Shown one piece after another: positions 8,825 to 21,284 of a DNA stretch of 64,000 nt (within the stretch, counting starts at the first letter, position 1; every line of letters begins with the position of its first letter). Source of the DNA: Diphasiastrum complanatum (Eukaryota > Streptophyta > Lycopodiopsida > Lycopodiales > Lycopodiaceae); contig CM055095.1 of the NCBI GenBank assembly GCA_029204225.1, positions 13,110,530-13,174,529 on the forward strand. Reading direction: 5' to 3'. A model generated the notes under the pieces. That model was not told where the DNA came from. It ran no database searches and worked only from the letters and a program-made list of their open reading frames with translations. Made by a program: the position numbers and the translations under genes.

Positions 8825-9480
8825 TGATAACATGGACTGATGAAATGAATGAGAGTTTTGAGACTCTCAAGCACTGTGTTTCTACGGCTCCAATTTTACA
8901 CATTGTCGATACTAAACCAACCCTTTGTGGTTGATACGGAAGCTAGCGACTTTGCTGTTGGAGCGGTCCTTTATCAGGACGGTAGATCAGTTGCTTTTGA
9001 AAGCAAGAAGCTGGATCCTGCTCAGACAAGGTATTCTACCTATGAGAAGGAGCTTTTTGTAGTCATTCATGCGTTAAAAATCTGGAGGCATTATCTTTAT
9101 GGTGCCAGATTTACGGTGATGACTGATCACCAATCCCTTAAGTACATTTGTGCTGCTAAGGACCTTCGTGGCCGTAAGGCTAGATGGTCGGAACTCATTC
9201 AAGAATTTGTGTTCGACATTGAGTATCGTAAAGGTACGTCGAACTGTGTTGCCGATGCCTTGAGTCGGATTGGAGAGATTAATCAGTTATGCTTTGTTGA
9301 GATCCAGTCTGATTTGTATCTTTCACTACGGGATCTTTGTCGAACCGATAGGTTTTTCGGTCGCATCTGGCTAGATGTCCTGACAGGAAATTCTAGATCT
9401 AGCCCAAAGGGAAAGGTTTGTGTGCCGGATAGGGAGGACTTGCGGGCCCAAATCCTGCAGCAGTGTCATGACAACCCCCC
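8825..9480 (+). pseudogene. Ty3 element B RNase H and start of integrase
   Basis: The end of the RT connection (NESFETLKHCVSTAPIL) is read first, then one frameshift near 8,910 leads to RNase H: PFVVDTEASDFAVGAVLYQD, SVAFESKKLDPAQTRYSTYE, VMTDHQSLKYI and CVADALSR, with the expected D, E and D residues. The start of the integrase zinc region follows (CVPDREDLRAQILQQCHDNP, about 9,420-9,478). The frame then runs without a stop into LINE reverse transcriptase at about 9,481. RNase H would remove element RNA during reverse transcription in the particle. Confidence 0.85.
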
Positions 9481-10108
9481 CTTATATGAGAGGGTTTTGG
9501 CTAGACCCAGAGATGGGACAAGAAGATGGTCACCTCCGATTCACAGTACAGTTGGTGTGAAGCAAGGTTGCCCCCTTTCTCCTACTCTTCTTGCTCTCTA
9601 CGGTGATGATCTCGAGCATATTATCAAGGAAGAGAGTGGCGATGGCTGTCCTCTTGCAGATTGTCATACCTATTCTCTTATACGTTGATGACATTGTCCT
9701 GCTATCTACTTTAGCCAGAGGGCTTCAGAGACACCTTGACGTCTTACATGGTTTTTGCCACAAATGGGGTTTGACGGTAAATATCTCTAAGACTAAGGTC
9801 ATGGTGTTCAACACCAATAGGCAACATGTGCGGGACAATATTTTTTATTATGATGGACAACAGTTGGAGACAATTGCCTCTTACAAGTATCTTGGAGTTC
9901 TTTTTACTGGTCCTCTGCTTACTTTTGGACCTGCATCCACAGCCAGACTGCGTAAGGGGCATACAGCCCTTGTCAGATCGAGAACCTTTGTACTGCACTT
10001 TATATCCATGATCCCGCCACACAATGTTTTGCTCTTTTTTATTATTCTCTCTCCGGTTGCTATGTATACGGCGGAGGCTTGTCCTGGGCTCTCTACAGGT
10101 ACCTAGAG
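9481..10108 (+). pseudogene. LINE reverse transcriptase fragment fused to Ty3 RNase H
   Basis: Clear L1-type RT motifs appear: YERVLA, then VGVKQGCPLSPTLLALYGDD in the same frame as the Ty3 part, then in the next frame ILLYVDDIVLLSTLARGLQR (a YVDD catalytic box), WGLTVNISKTKVMVFNT and SYKYLGVLFTGP. The fragment has neither an endonuclease nor a LINE 3' end and stops near 10,108. A frameshift at about 9,670 separates its two halves. It is either a 5'- and 3'-truncated LINE or a recombination product. Confidence 0.8.
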
Positions 10109-10994
10109 AGACATCTAGGGGTATGGAACATACTTTTTTGTTTGTTTGAAAGAAAGGCCTCTTATATGTATCTTAAATATCCAATATATAAACTAGATAG
10201 TTGATAGTATCTTTGTAACAGGCTTTTATGGATTTAAGCAATAATCATGCAAAGATGTCTTAGTATCTAAGGATACAACTTCAAAAACCAGAAGCTCTTT
10301 TTTGTCTTTTTTTAAAGTTTCGTTGAAAAGAACCTTCGAATTTGTGATTGAGTTTTTGGGTATGTCGAAACTTTTTCCTCTATCTGATGTTTCTGGAAAA
10401 AGGTGATAGATTTCTCTAATTGTGATCCTGATTTTTCAAAATTTCAGCAAACTTCTTTTGTCTAAAAACCAAAATGACATGGAGATATGCTTCGTGAATC
10501 CAAAGTTTATGCCTACCGTCACTGAATGCTAACCATGAACGTAGTTTCATATGAAAGGGGTACTTTAGCCCTTAGCCCAGTGAGCTCACTGAAATTAGTC
10601 AAATACAGTTGATGAAATTTGTTTATATTTTACCAAGATTTTGTCAAAGCGTATTGCGATGAAATAAGATAATGCAAAATGTGACGAATGGAAGAAGATG
10701 AATCTGAAAGGAGTCTTAAGAGATTCAGTTTATTTTTTATGACGCTGATTTTGATGGACAATGCATAAGTTCTGCAAGGATAAGTGATTCAAACACGAGC
10801 AAGTTAAGATCACACCCCCTTTTTGTACTGAAGTTTGGGTACCAAATTGCTGGAAAAAATTTGCTTTCCTGATGTGAAGATTTGTCCAAAAAGTCAGTAC
10901 AAAAGCTTAGATTCAATGTTAACGAACAATAAGTGCCTATCTCAGGACAATGAGATGCATGGCTTGTTTCTGACCTTAGATGTGCTTGTTGCAG
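10109..10994 (+). other. Segment upstream of the FHA gene; first exon not found
   Basis: The stretch is AT-rich with no element motif and ends in the splice acceptor TTGTTGCAG at 10,994. The FHA gene should have at least one exon upstream (5' UTR and start codon), but I see no ATG-led, RS-rich exon with a donor here. It may be an intron whose first exon lies beyond the elements at 3,747-10,108, or the 5' end may be lost. Confidence 0.4.
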
Positions 10995-13900
10995 TTCTCA
11001 TTCAGGGTCCTTCTCAAGATCTCCTCGGGCACATGTGGTATCTCAGTCACCTTCACCTCGATCCAAGCGGCTACAACGTGTGAGGGAAACCTTCTCAAAA
11101 AGTGAGAGCACAAAAGATTCACGTAGCAGAGATAAATATCACAGTGAAGACAGAGACTGGGATAAAAGGAGAGATCAAGAGCGAGGAAGGCATGTGAATG
11201 CAACCCGGGATAAAGATGCAGATCAAACCAAAGGTAGAGACCGAAGTCAAGGAGAAAGACACACAGATCCTAACAGGAATGGGTCACGAAGGGAGAAAAA
11301 CAGGGAGCAATCTCCAATCAGAAGACATGAAAGGAGTCGAGGGGATGTAGATACAGAGGCTACTAGAGATGGATCAAGAAGAGAGAAATACAAAGAGCTT
11401 TCTCCTGTTAGGAGTTACAGCAGAAGAGGGGGCAGAGATACAGATGCTAGCAAAGGTGGTACAGTGGAAGAAAACCACCGCGAAGATTTTCCAATCAGAA
11501 ATCGTGACTGGAGTCAAGGAGATAGAGATACAGAGTTTAGCAGAGATAAAGCTGACACAGTAACATACAGAGATCAATCTCCACCAATGAGGAGTCGACC
11601 TTACAAGTTTTCGTCTCCAAAAGAAATTCATCAGAAACGGTCACGATCCTCTCCTCGATCAAACGAGACACATAGCAGAGGGCACCATGGAAATTTGAGA
11701 AATGATTCTTTGCCTGAAAATGATGAGGTGTGTGATAGAATTGATTCTTTAACTTTAATCTCATTTGTTTTGCTATACACAGACTTCAGAAGAAAATTAG
11801 TGCTATTTCTAAGCATGGATATTGGTGAGATGTTTGGATTTTAGCGAGCTTGATAAGTGAGAAGCGATGTACAAACCGCTTCGATCAATGTTGACTTCTT
11901 TTAGGATTTCTAGATATTAGGTTTACTTTGACCATGGTCTATCATGTTTAATCCTAAAAAGTCATTACGCATGCTTAAAGTATGGCAATTGCCCACAATT
12001 CTTGGCCTGGCGTCCTGACGATTTGGCCTTAGCAATTTTTATTTCTTTTGAATTGATGTGTTGGGCTTTTCAGAATGCACAACTACATTGTGAAAACTAA
12101 GCCTTTCATAAGATGAAGTTATGAACTATGTGTTAGTTTCTCATTAGAATGCACATGCTTGCTATTGTGTTCTTTTGAGGTTAAAAAACGAAAATTCTTC
12201 TCGTTTTTGCTCTTTTGAAACAGAAAAAGTTACAGGACATTGTTCTCTGTGATTTTGAGCAGAGTCTTAAGATATGCTGTTTTGCTCTGATTGCAGATGA
12301 CATTTTTGCAAAGTATCTCTCACTATGAAGATATAGAAAGTGGCTAGTATATTTGCAAGGCTTATGAACTACCTCGAGTGCACATCTTACAATAGTATTG
12401 CTTGTTGTGAGTTCTTTGGCAAGGTCTTTTAAGCTGGTATCGCTCTAATCGATTGTGTGGACGTACATAGAGTTCTATATGATTTGGATGCAGTAAATGC
12501 TATTGCCATTTTCTGCCGGCATGTGTCAGGAGCCTTTCAACCCCTCATCTCCCGGGAAATAATAGATCTGAGTGTGTTGGTGACTGTATACCCCTCATCT
12601 CCCAGGAAATAATAGTAGAAGTGTGTTGGTGACTGTATAGAAACTACGGTTTGAGATGTGGGAGGAGTCCATAAAGTCAAAGAACTGAACATTTTATGCT
12701 GTTCTCGGGGTACTATTTTGGATTTAGCTTTGGTGGGTAAAAAGTACTTATCACCAGCATTGAAGAAGTGATTGAAATTTAACAACATTGACATTGTTAA
12801 TCGTTTCTTGCTGTTTTGCAACTTGCACCTATGTATGGATGCAGATTGCTTGCAATGTTCTAGGCATGATGAAATCCATGATTCAAACTTTGCGGGTGAC
12901 CACTATGAGAAATGGCAGTGGTTTTTAAGATTTTCAGCAATTTACTAGAGCAGTGCCTGTAAAATTGATGTGAGCTATGGATTTTCTTCTTAGATTCTGT
13001 GTGATGTTTATAACCACAGACAATTAGTATGAACAGTCCATGTAGGGTCCAAAAGCCTTGTTATCTGGTGGCAGCATTGTCTGGTAGGACCTTTTTTTAA
13101 GCTTTCTGTATATAAATACCTAGAATGTTAAGTTTCAGAACCAATATGTCATCTGGTGACTGAAATGGCACAATTCTGAATAAGAGGCTTTTTATTGTTT
13201 AGCTATTCTTTCTTGCAAAACTGCTCTTTTTAGCAAGTTAGCTTAGAATTTGAAACAGGCTTCCTTTATGAAAATCTTACTAAAGCTGCCAGGGGTCTGT
13301 TTGTGTTTAGGGTTATCTTTCTACTGGAGCACACAGACACAGGTGTGTGATCCTGTATTTGGTTGTGATCTTCATGATCATTTTGTTGTTCATCAATTTT
13401 GTCTAGAACAGTTGTGATCGTATTGCAATCCCATTCATGTCCAGTTCTGTTTGGCATAGGGGTGATGGATTGAGCCGAGATGATTCTATAGCTCAGATGA
13501 AAGCAGCAGAAGCAGCACTCGAAGCCAAGGCTAAGGAAAAGGTGAACTGGATGCTAACTTAACTGAATTTTCAAGTTTGGAGGTACATAATCAGAGCATG
13601 AATTTCTTCTTCTTGTCAGATTTTTTTGACTCTAATTAGCATTGGCATCACAAAGCAACTTAGTCTTGTAATCTTCAATCCTGTCTTTGTTTCTAAAGGT
13701 GAGGATCTTAAGAGGAAATAGGTGAGGGGTGTTCCTTTGGTCTTTAGTCCGTACTACTGATAGATTTTAATATCTGTTAAAAATCAGGAAAAACCATCTT
13801 TTGATTATTCAGGGAAACTGGCAGCCGAGACCAATAAAGTCAGAGGTGAGTCATGTTAGAAATAGTTTATTGCTAGATATGCTTGTCCACTTTTGCAACT

Positions 13901-15281
13901 TGTAATATGTAGTGACTTTTTGAGATATTGGGTTGCAGAATATGCATTTGATACAGGTTGATTATCTTGTAGGTGTAGCACTGCAGTTTACGGAGCCACC
14001 TGAGGCTCGTAAGCCCACCATCAGATGGCGTTTGTATGTCTTCAAAGAAGGGGAGCCACTAAATGGTATGTAGTACTTGCATTAAAGTGTGAAACGATCA
14101 CACTAATTTAATACATCTTTGTTTAACTGCTTCGGTGAGAAAGAGCAGATATTGTTGTGCTTTGTATTGGCATAAATTCATGGATTTTGAAGATTAAAGA
14201 TCTAAACAGCTGTTTGCAACCAAATCTGGATTTAGAACCTTTATATATTCATCGACAAAGTTCCTATCTTTTTGGACGGGAGAGAAGAGTCGCCGATATT
14301 CCGACTGATCATCCTTCTTGTAGCAAGCAGCATGCTGTCATTCAATACAGGTCTTGACTTATCCTCGTATAGGCTATGTCTATGAATTCTGGAGACCTAT
14401 TTTAAACGCATTCTGTATTCTGGTACAACTAACTCCTCAGTGCAGGTTGATTGAGAGAGTGGAGGTTGACGGCACAACATCAAGTAAAATCAGGTAAAAC
14501 TTTGTATCCATTATATGCGTAGTTACCATTGAGGAGCTTGCAAGGTTCTTTTGAATCTTATTGTAAATGCTGCTGTCTATTGTATCTATCATTACCACTG
14601 TACAGTTGCTTTTCCAAGCTGTAGCAAATCTTGATTTCGTGGACCCCACAATGTGCTGGCCTCTCAGATTGAGTTTGTAAAGTTGGATGTACTTATCTTA
14701 TAAAGAGAATTCTCATGGCTACATGCCATCAAATTTTAAGGTGACCTGATATCTGATTGCTTATCACACTTTCCAGGCCTTACGTCATGGATCTCGGAAG
14801 TACGAATGGAACATTTTTGAATGTAAGCAGCTGGATCATTATCTTTCTTGATAAAGTGTGAAATTGTACTAGTTTACAATGAGGGGAGGTTATTTTGGGT
14901 TATTTGTCCAGTATCTCTTTGTTGATAATGTCTGCCTCGTATGGGTGCAGGGTGAACGTATTGAACCCCAACGTTATTATGAATTGTTTGAAAAAGATAC
15001 AGTAAAGTTTGGCAACAGTAGGTATGGTAGTGGTTTCTTTACTGAATAAGTGGAAACTGGTGGTTTGTTTATGACTTGGCATTATTTCTGCTGTGTTCAG
15101 CATTTTGATCACTATTTGGTTCTTTCTGATTAACTTTTGAGTATCAGATTAACAGCTATAAGTTCTTGATGAACAAAATCACTAAGGGTATTTTCAAAAA
15201 GCTATTATGGTTCTTCTGATCGCCTTCACCCTCTTATGCAGCCGCGAGTATGTCCTTCTCCATGAACACTCTGCTGGATAG
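10995..15281 (+). CDS. DDL: DAWDLE/SNIP1-like FHA-domain protein (nine exons seen, one frameshift)
   Basis: Spliced exons by consensus sites: 10,995-11,729; 13,460-13,542; 13,788-13,845; 13,973-14,065; 14,236-14,350; 14,446-14,493; 14,777-14,822; 14,951-15,021; 15,242-15,281 (TAG). Exon 1 seen is a ~240-residue R/S/D/E-rich domain. Later exons give PSFDYSGKLAAET, FTEPPEARKP, WRLYVFKEGEPLN, then the FHA core LFGRERRVADIPTDHPSCSK and HAVIQYR, YVMDLGSTNGTFLN, RYYELFEKDTVKFG and the C-terminus REYVLLHEHSAG. This order is that of DAWDLE (plants) and SNIP1 (animals), nuclear RNA-associated proteins; DAWDLE aids DICER-LIKE1 miRNA processing, with the FHA domain binding phosphothreonine. Two problems: exon 13,460-13,542 has four A's after ATG (13,497-13,499), which shifts the frame relative to both its start and end, and no start exon is visible. 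It may be a pseudogene, or the extra A may be a sequence error. Confidence 0.85.
12541..12639 (+). repeat. 50-bp tandem duplication in the first seen intron of the FHA gene
   Basis: Two copies of a 50/49-bp unit beginning CCCCTCATCTCCC and ending GGTGACTGTATA lie side by side, with a few differences (CGGG/CAGG, ATCTGAG/TAGAAG). The rest of the intron (11,730-13,459) has no recognisable feature. Confidence 0.85.
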
Positions 15282-17091
15282 GGTAGGGTTCATTCCAGAG
15301 CTTGCTTTCTATTGGCAAGTTTGAGTTTGGCTATGAAAAGTGTTTTGGATGCTACAACTGCTACAATTCACATTATGCTCGTATTCTCTAGCATCAATTA
15401 TCTCTCTATTTCTTGTATATCTACTATACTTCAGCTACAGTTCTGAAAACTTTGGAATAATGTCATATATCGTTCACAGGAGCTAATTTGGCTCGAGGTC
15501 AGCACTGTTTAAAATTACCATTGCAGGTTGGGTCCGGTTTTTATTAGACAGTCTTGCAGGGTCAAGTTATTGAATAGCTCTGTGATGTATGACATTTTGA
15601 TGAGCAAGTAAATCCTGTAGAGAACACAATTTATTTCACTGTTTTCATTTTGTTGATGCAAGTATTTTGAGTGCATCTGAAATTGGTGCCTCACGTGAGG
15701 TGTGTCATCATTTGACTAGTTAGATGTGTTGTGGATGAGATTGACCTTCAAAATGATACTGATTAAGTTGTTTTAGCTGATGGCTTGGACACAAATTTTA
15801 AGATCTTAATTCATGCTTTAGATCTTAAATAGCTATAATGATGACCACCTCAAAGAACTTATAAGCTTTGGAATGAAACAATTTGAGCATAATGTCAACA
15901 GTATTTCATATATTCAGCCAACTAGTGATGCCCTCTTGTGCTGTGGTGTTTGAAAAAACGTGGGTGCTGGCAAGAGTGTCTTAGGGTGATCTGGATCGAG
16001 ATTTCTTGCTTAGGGAGATCTTGATTGAAATGTCATGGTTTCTCTGGTGCATTGGAATGGGTGATGTTTGCTAGAATTGGAATGAGAACTTGGTACACTA
16101 AACTTTTGGAAAGACTTAAGTTTTAACCTGCCAAGCTGGATAGTTAGCAAATTTTCATTGTCTTATTTGAAGCTGCACAATTTCCATTTAGGTGGCAAAC
16201 TGAGGCACACAGAACACTTGAATGCTGCACACCATAGTTGCCCGTTCCAGAACAGAACGTGTTTCGTTCCGGCACTTGACCAAATTATTTTGTAAAAAAA
16301 ATATGTAGTTCTTTACCAAGGGAAAAAGTGTGATACTGTAATATTGCTGTTCCTGCCTCAAATGCAGCATTTTCTCCCTCCCTCACTTCTGATGCAAAGT
16401 GGAGTGATGGCGCAAAAAGCTAGCTGGATCTTAGAGTCTATCCTGTCTGGATTTTGTTACATTTTAGCAACTGCGGCTGCAGGAAAGTCTTCATTTTCTA
16501 AACAGGAAAGTACCTCGAGGGTCAGAAATAAGGAAGGTACCGAGGTGGGCAGAAATAATTGGTCAAGCAAGGCAAAGCGTTGAGTTTTTGAAGGCCCAAG
16601 AGTCGTTAGAGCAGGTTTAAACATTTTGCAGGTATAATCTTTAAGAAAATAAATGATGATTTGTATTCTTGTATTGGAAGTTACCTTGTTTTCTTTTTAA
16701 ATTACAAGGTGTGGACGTTTTCGTAATCGATCAACCTGGCATTCGATATCCCCTAGTCCAGATAACCTTACATGTAGAAGTTTTACAGGTGTTTACAAAT
16801 TATCAAAATATCAACAACCAAAAATCTGTTATCCTCAAGAAATGGTGTGCTGGTGAATGTCTCCTCTATTCTCCTTGAGGTTTAAAGTTTGACTACATTG
16901 AGCCCTGGGTTTCTAAGCTGCACCTCATAAAAATGTGTCTTGTCTATACCTTATTGACTATAGACAGAAAGGTCACTTTAGCCTCATTATTAATGGTTTC
17001 TCATAACGAAGTTGAAGTATAAATTCAAGCCTAATCACAAACTAACTAGTTGGAGATTTTATGAAAGGAGGTGGGATATTTGACTAAGGAG
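15282..17091 (+). other. 3' flank of the FHA gene; diverged duplicated segment
   Basis: No gene is recognised. About 15,950-16,080 and 16,195-16,235 match about 17,185-17,345 (shared GCTGGCAAGAGTGTCTT, GTGCATTGGAATGGGTGA and CACAGAACACTTGAATGCTG); the second copy lacks the middle ~110 bp. The 79-codon ORF at 16,344 has no recognisable motif and is not called. Confidence 0.5.
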
Positions 17092-17156
17092 TTTAGGGTT
17101 TAGGGTTTAGGGTTTAGGGTGATGTTTGCTAGAATGGGTGATGTTTGCTAGAATGG
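17092..17156 (+). repeat. Interstitial telomeric repeat with an adjoining 19-bp duplication
   Basis: Four perfect units of the plant telomere repeat TTTAGGG (17,092-17,119) run directly into two copies of GTGATGTTTGCTAGAATGG. The same GTGATGTTTGCTAGAAT occurs once near 16,063 in the related segment, so the telomere units sit at the edge of the duplicated copy. Confidence 0.85.
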
Positions 17157-18300
17157 GTGCTGTGAGTGAGAGAGCATACCATTTTCAAGTGCTTGAAAAA
17201 CTCGGATGCTGGCAAGAGTGTCTTGGGGTGATCCGGATTGACATTTCTTGTTTAGGGAGATTTTGGTGCATTGGAATGGGTGACGTCTGCAAGATTAGGA
17301 ATAAAGAACTTGAAGCACACAGAACACTTGAATGCTGCACACCATTAACATGTCTTCTCTTGACTATAGATGGTACCATTTCATAATGAAGTTAAAGAAT
17401 AATTTCAAGCCTAATCACAAAGTAATTAATTGTAGACCTTATAAAAGGATGTGGGATATCTAAGGACCTGTCCATGGATTTGAATCTCGAACAAGCTTGG
17501 AATCGAAAGACAGCCCCTCATTTGGGAAGGGGATGTCTAAGATAGCCAAAGAAGCCCTTGAAGATCATTAATGTTCTCAATATAGAAACTTCAACACTAG
17601 AGTACATTGGGTGGATTGGACAACTGAAATCACATGTATGTTGACAGGTTAGAATTGGTTAAAACCTCATGCTGTCTGCCGTTGTAACATGCCTACATCA
17701 GATGAGATAGGGCTAGAATTGTGATGCATACACATTGTAGCTTTACCTAAAATAGAAGCTAGCTGTGGATAATAAATATGAAGCTCAAAATCCAAAATCT
17801 ATGTATGTTTGTTGTACTTTGTCAAAAGCATACTACTTATAAGGCACATGGATGATTGGTTTAAAACGTATTTAAATTTTAAACCCTCAACTCAACCTTA
17901 CACTAAGGCAGTACGAAGTAAAGGCTGGAGACACCCATCACCCGTTATGAGGTTATAGAAAGCATTCTGATCCCAAAATAGAACCTTTTCTTTGCAAGAA
18001 GTTCAACTACTAACCTCTCTAAAGTTGATCAAACCTTGGTTAGGCTTCCAAGCCTTGTCCAAAGAGAGTTCAAACTTCAAATATCAAATGATTTTTGCAT
18101 TTAAAAGTCTCCAAATAGTAGTGTCTCACAACTTTGAAGATTTTGCAGCTGAATCATGAACAACAATATTCACAGGTAAAGGAGTGTTGCAGTTTAAATC
18201 TAGAGATGTGTTGAAGCTCGGGTCAAATCTGCTGATTTTATTCATACCAAAGGTGTATTGTCGGTTTCTCACTACATATCAGGCTTCATATTTAAAGCAG
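17157..18300 (+). other. No gene recognised; second copy of the duplicated segment
   Basis: 17,185-17,345 is the shorter copy of the segment described at 15,282-17,091. The remainder is AT-rich, with no motif or convincing ORF. Confidence 0.4.
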
Positions 18301-18450
18301 AGATTTGTATTTGAAGAGACTAGTGATCATCATCGCTGCAGAAGCATGAAGTTTGTGGACCCTTATTGTCCTGATCTATTGAAACTCTGTAACGCATCTC
18401 TGAAGGCATCAAACCAATCAAATTTGCATGATTTTTTTGAAGGTTCTCGT
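18301..18450 (+). other. Candidate exon of an unrecognised protein
   Basis: An open 150-bp segment (50 codons) is bounded by an acceptor TTTAAAGCAG (18,300) and a strong donor CGT/GTAAGT (18,451). It encodes MKFVDPYCPDLLKLCNASLK followed by NLHDFFEGSR, a composition typical of real protein (one W-less, Cys-containing helix-prone stretch). I do not recognise the family, and neighbouring exons were not found. It may be a real exon, an exon of a decayed gene, or chance. Confidence 0.3.
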
Positions 18451-21284
18451 GTAAGTAGCATATTTTATGTTTCCAGTCATTCAGAAAAGTTTGTTCTACT
18501 GCAGTTGAGTTCGATTCCATGTTTCACAAAATTATGTCCTAGAAAATTAAGCTTGGTGACTTTGTTTGAGAGTTGAAATGAGCAGCTATCTAAGGGGGTT
18601 CATGCACTGTTTCGATTAATGTGATTTTTGCCCACTTACAAAGCCCTTTGTTGTGGATGGATTCAGCAAGACATTTTTGTTCATTGCCCTGCCATTTATC
18701 ATTGATCTTAGAGGTTTATACCAGAGACTGTTTTTGGGTAACCTATCACTTACTTCCAAGTGGACTGTTATCAATTGATAAACACCATCTCTGTAGTGTA
18801 CCAAATAAGCTTTTTTCTCTGTATTTGAATCTACAAAGCTCTTCGAAAATTGTGCAGAAAAGGATATGTACAATTCGAGTGTTGAAACCCCCCATTTTTT
18901 TCTGAAAAGCTACATACTATTTCATTTTAATATTTAGAGAAGAGTACAATGAACAAGAAAAAAGAAGGGGCTCAGCCTCAATCCTCTCTTAGATTAAGCT
19001 TAACCAGGTAACTTATAGAACACTCTTTCAGTATGAGATCGAATGCTCACCAAAAACCTTTCACTAATAGATAAATCATACTGAATTTGAAATAAATGTA
19101 GGTTTTCTGGAACTGATATGTTATGGCCCTTTGGAGGTTTGAGCTTACCCACTTTCAATCTCCAAGTTTTGATCTTATGTAACTTTCAGTGTGTAGGCTT
19201 TCAAATACTCTAAATCACAATTCATGTGGTGATGCCTTTACTTATAAATAGTAGTGACAAGGATTGAACGATTTAGGCATTAAGAATGTTTTAAAATTTT
19301 GCTTTTAGTGTAAATTTGCACACGAAGCGTTTTATTATGTAGGATCTATTTTCTACACTCCTCTCATGCTTATATTAGGATGAGGCCCAAAAAATTGAAG
19401 GGCTTGGTTTTTCATGATTCAATAGAAAATCCCTTTGAAAATTTTGTGCTACAAGATGATTTTAGAAGCATTATGGTTCAACTAGATGATGTGATGAAGA
19501 AAAGGCATTGGATATTGAATGCACATAGTCAAAGCTTGGGTAGAACAAAAAATCGTTTGACATTGTCTATCTTCAATGTTTTGACTAGAATGATGAAAAA
19601 TGGAAATTAGGAACTAGAGTATGAGACTTTTGATTGCTTGGATTGAAGTCCAATTGGTAAAGCTTTAACCTTTGGTTTGATGAAGAAGCCTATTGTACTT
19701 CAACATGAATGGGGCTTATGTCCAATTGAGAAACATATTTTCCACAAAAACGAATCGTATCTTGTTACAAAGTTGTGTTCAACGCGGACAAAACTATTCA
19801 TCTAAGCTATACCCAAGAAAATGGTTCTCTATTAGCTGTAACATGGGACTGGTCCTAGGATATAGCTTAGTTCAATATGAAGAAAAAACATTCATCTTAT
19901 CTCTTAAGTGATATGGATGCATATATTATCTCTTTGTATTTCATGCAATACCAATCTATCATTTAATGAGTATGCACATGTGCCACATTAAAGTTTCTCA
20001 TCCATCAGTTTTAGATAGATCACCAAGCAAGATGAGTTGCATAAATAGCAAAATTAAGAGCCAATTGACCATGCTATGAGGTGGTAAAAAGTTCAAAAAG
20101 GTTTGTGTACACCTTAAATGGATCTTAATGAGCATCTAATACATTTTTTTGCTATGACCATTGCCCAATTTTGGTTCTATACATGTGACCAGCTATTAGA
20201 AAAAGAATTGCAATAGCTTAATAATGATGGACAATATCAGTTAGCAACAAACTCCTTATTACTGGATTTAGTCCTCCACAAAAAGTTAAAATTTATAAAT
20301 AATTTTGACCAATTGAAAAGTTTCTTGATTTGTTATTTGGGGCAAGTGTTGTGATGGATTTGAAGATTATTTGTGCTAATTAATAACACATCAATTGGTT
20401 CCTTTTGCAATTTGGTTGAAAAGCGTTGTGATGGATTTTGAAGATTATTTGTGCTAATTAATAACACATCAATTGTTTCCTTATGCAATTTATTTGATTT
20501 AGTCCATGTAGCTTTGTATTGAAAAATCATAAAAAAGTCATGCTAATTGAAAGTCTCCTCAGAGTCTCATTTCTAACTAATCAAACAATGTTTTAAAGCT
20601 AACAAACAAATGTTTGAAGTGTTGTCTATCTATTCAACAATTGACAAATATAACTTGTTATTGTTTTTTAAATATTTTTTTGAATATTGTTGTTGTACAG
20701 ATTTTGGTTGTCTCATATGATTGGACTCCATTGAAGACATTTTTCAAACAACGTATTGTGTGCTTAGGCCTTCGAAGATGACAAGGATAACTGGTTTTAC
20801 GTTGATGGTAGCATGTGCTATTCAAAGAGCTAGGATCTGATACACTATATCTACCATGCTAGAATACGATGATGCTCACATTGTTTGATGTGCTTGCAAA
20901 TAGAATCGGTTTCCATATCGTAGGTGTTATATGCAAGGTGTAATAGTTGTTAGTTTTGCCATGAAAAACACAAAAAGTCTTTATCTTGAGACAATGTGAA
21001 AAATACATGCCTTTAAAGGCAACTAGGAAGAAGCCATAGAAGTGTGGATGGAAGATAAGTTTATTGGCCATGAGCATAGATGAACCACCATGCTATGCAT
21101 TGTTAATCCAAACAAATCACTCAATTTTAGCAAAATAATGGTGTACATTGATATGTTGGCCCTTTTAAGGTAATGATCTCGATAGATCAAACATTCCAAA
21201 AGGAGAATCTAGGATATTTACAACTATCATAAGTAAACTGATCTAGGTTCTACTTATAGAAATATATACATGATATGACACACT
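18451..21284 (+). other. No gene recognised; contains one tandem duplication
   Basis: AT-rich sequence with short ORFs at 19,380 and 19,693 that show no family motif. At 20,349-20,494 a 76-bp unit starting TTGTGATGGATTT and containing GCTAATTAATAACACATCAA is repeated twice. Confidence 0.45.
20349..20494 (+). repeat. 76-bp tandem duplication
   Basis: Unit starts at 20,349 and 20,425 share GATTATTTGTGCTAATTAAT and TAACACATCAATTG almost unchanged, so the duplication is fairly recent. Confidence 0.85.

Noticed and set aside
9744-10022. Antisense ORF in the LINE RT fragment
   Set aside because: Shadow of the RT reading on the plus strand.
20859-21077. Small minus-strand gene
   Set aside because: Short ORF in AT-rich DNA with no motif, splice pattern or neighbour support.
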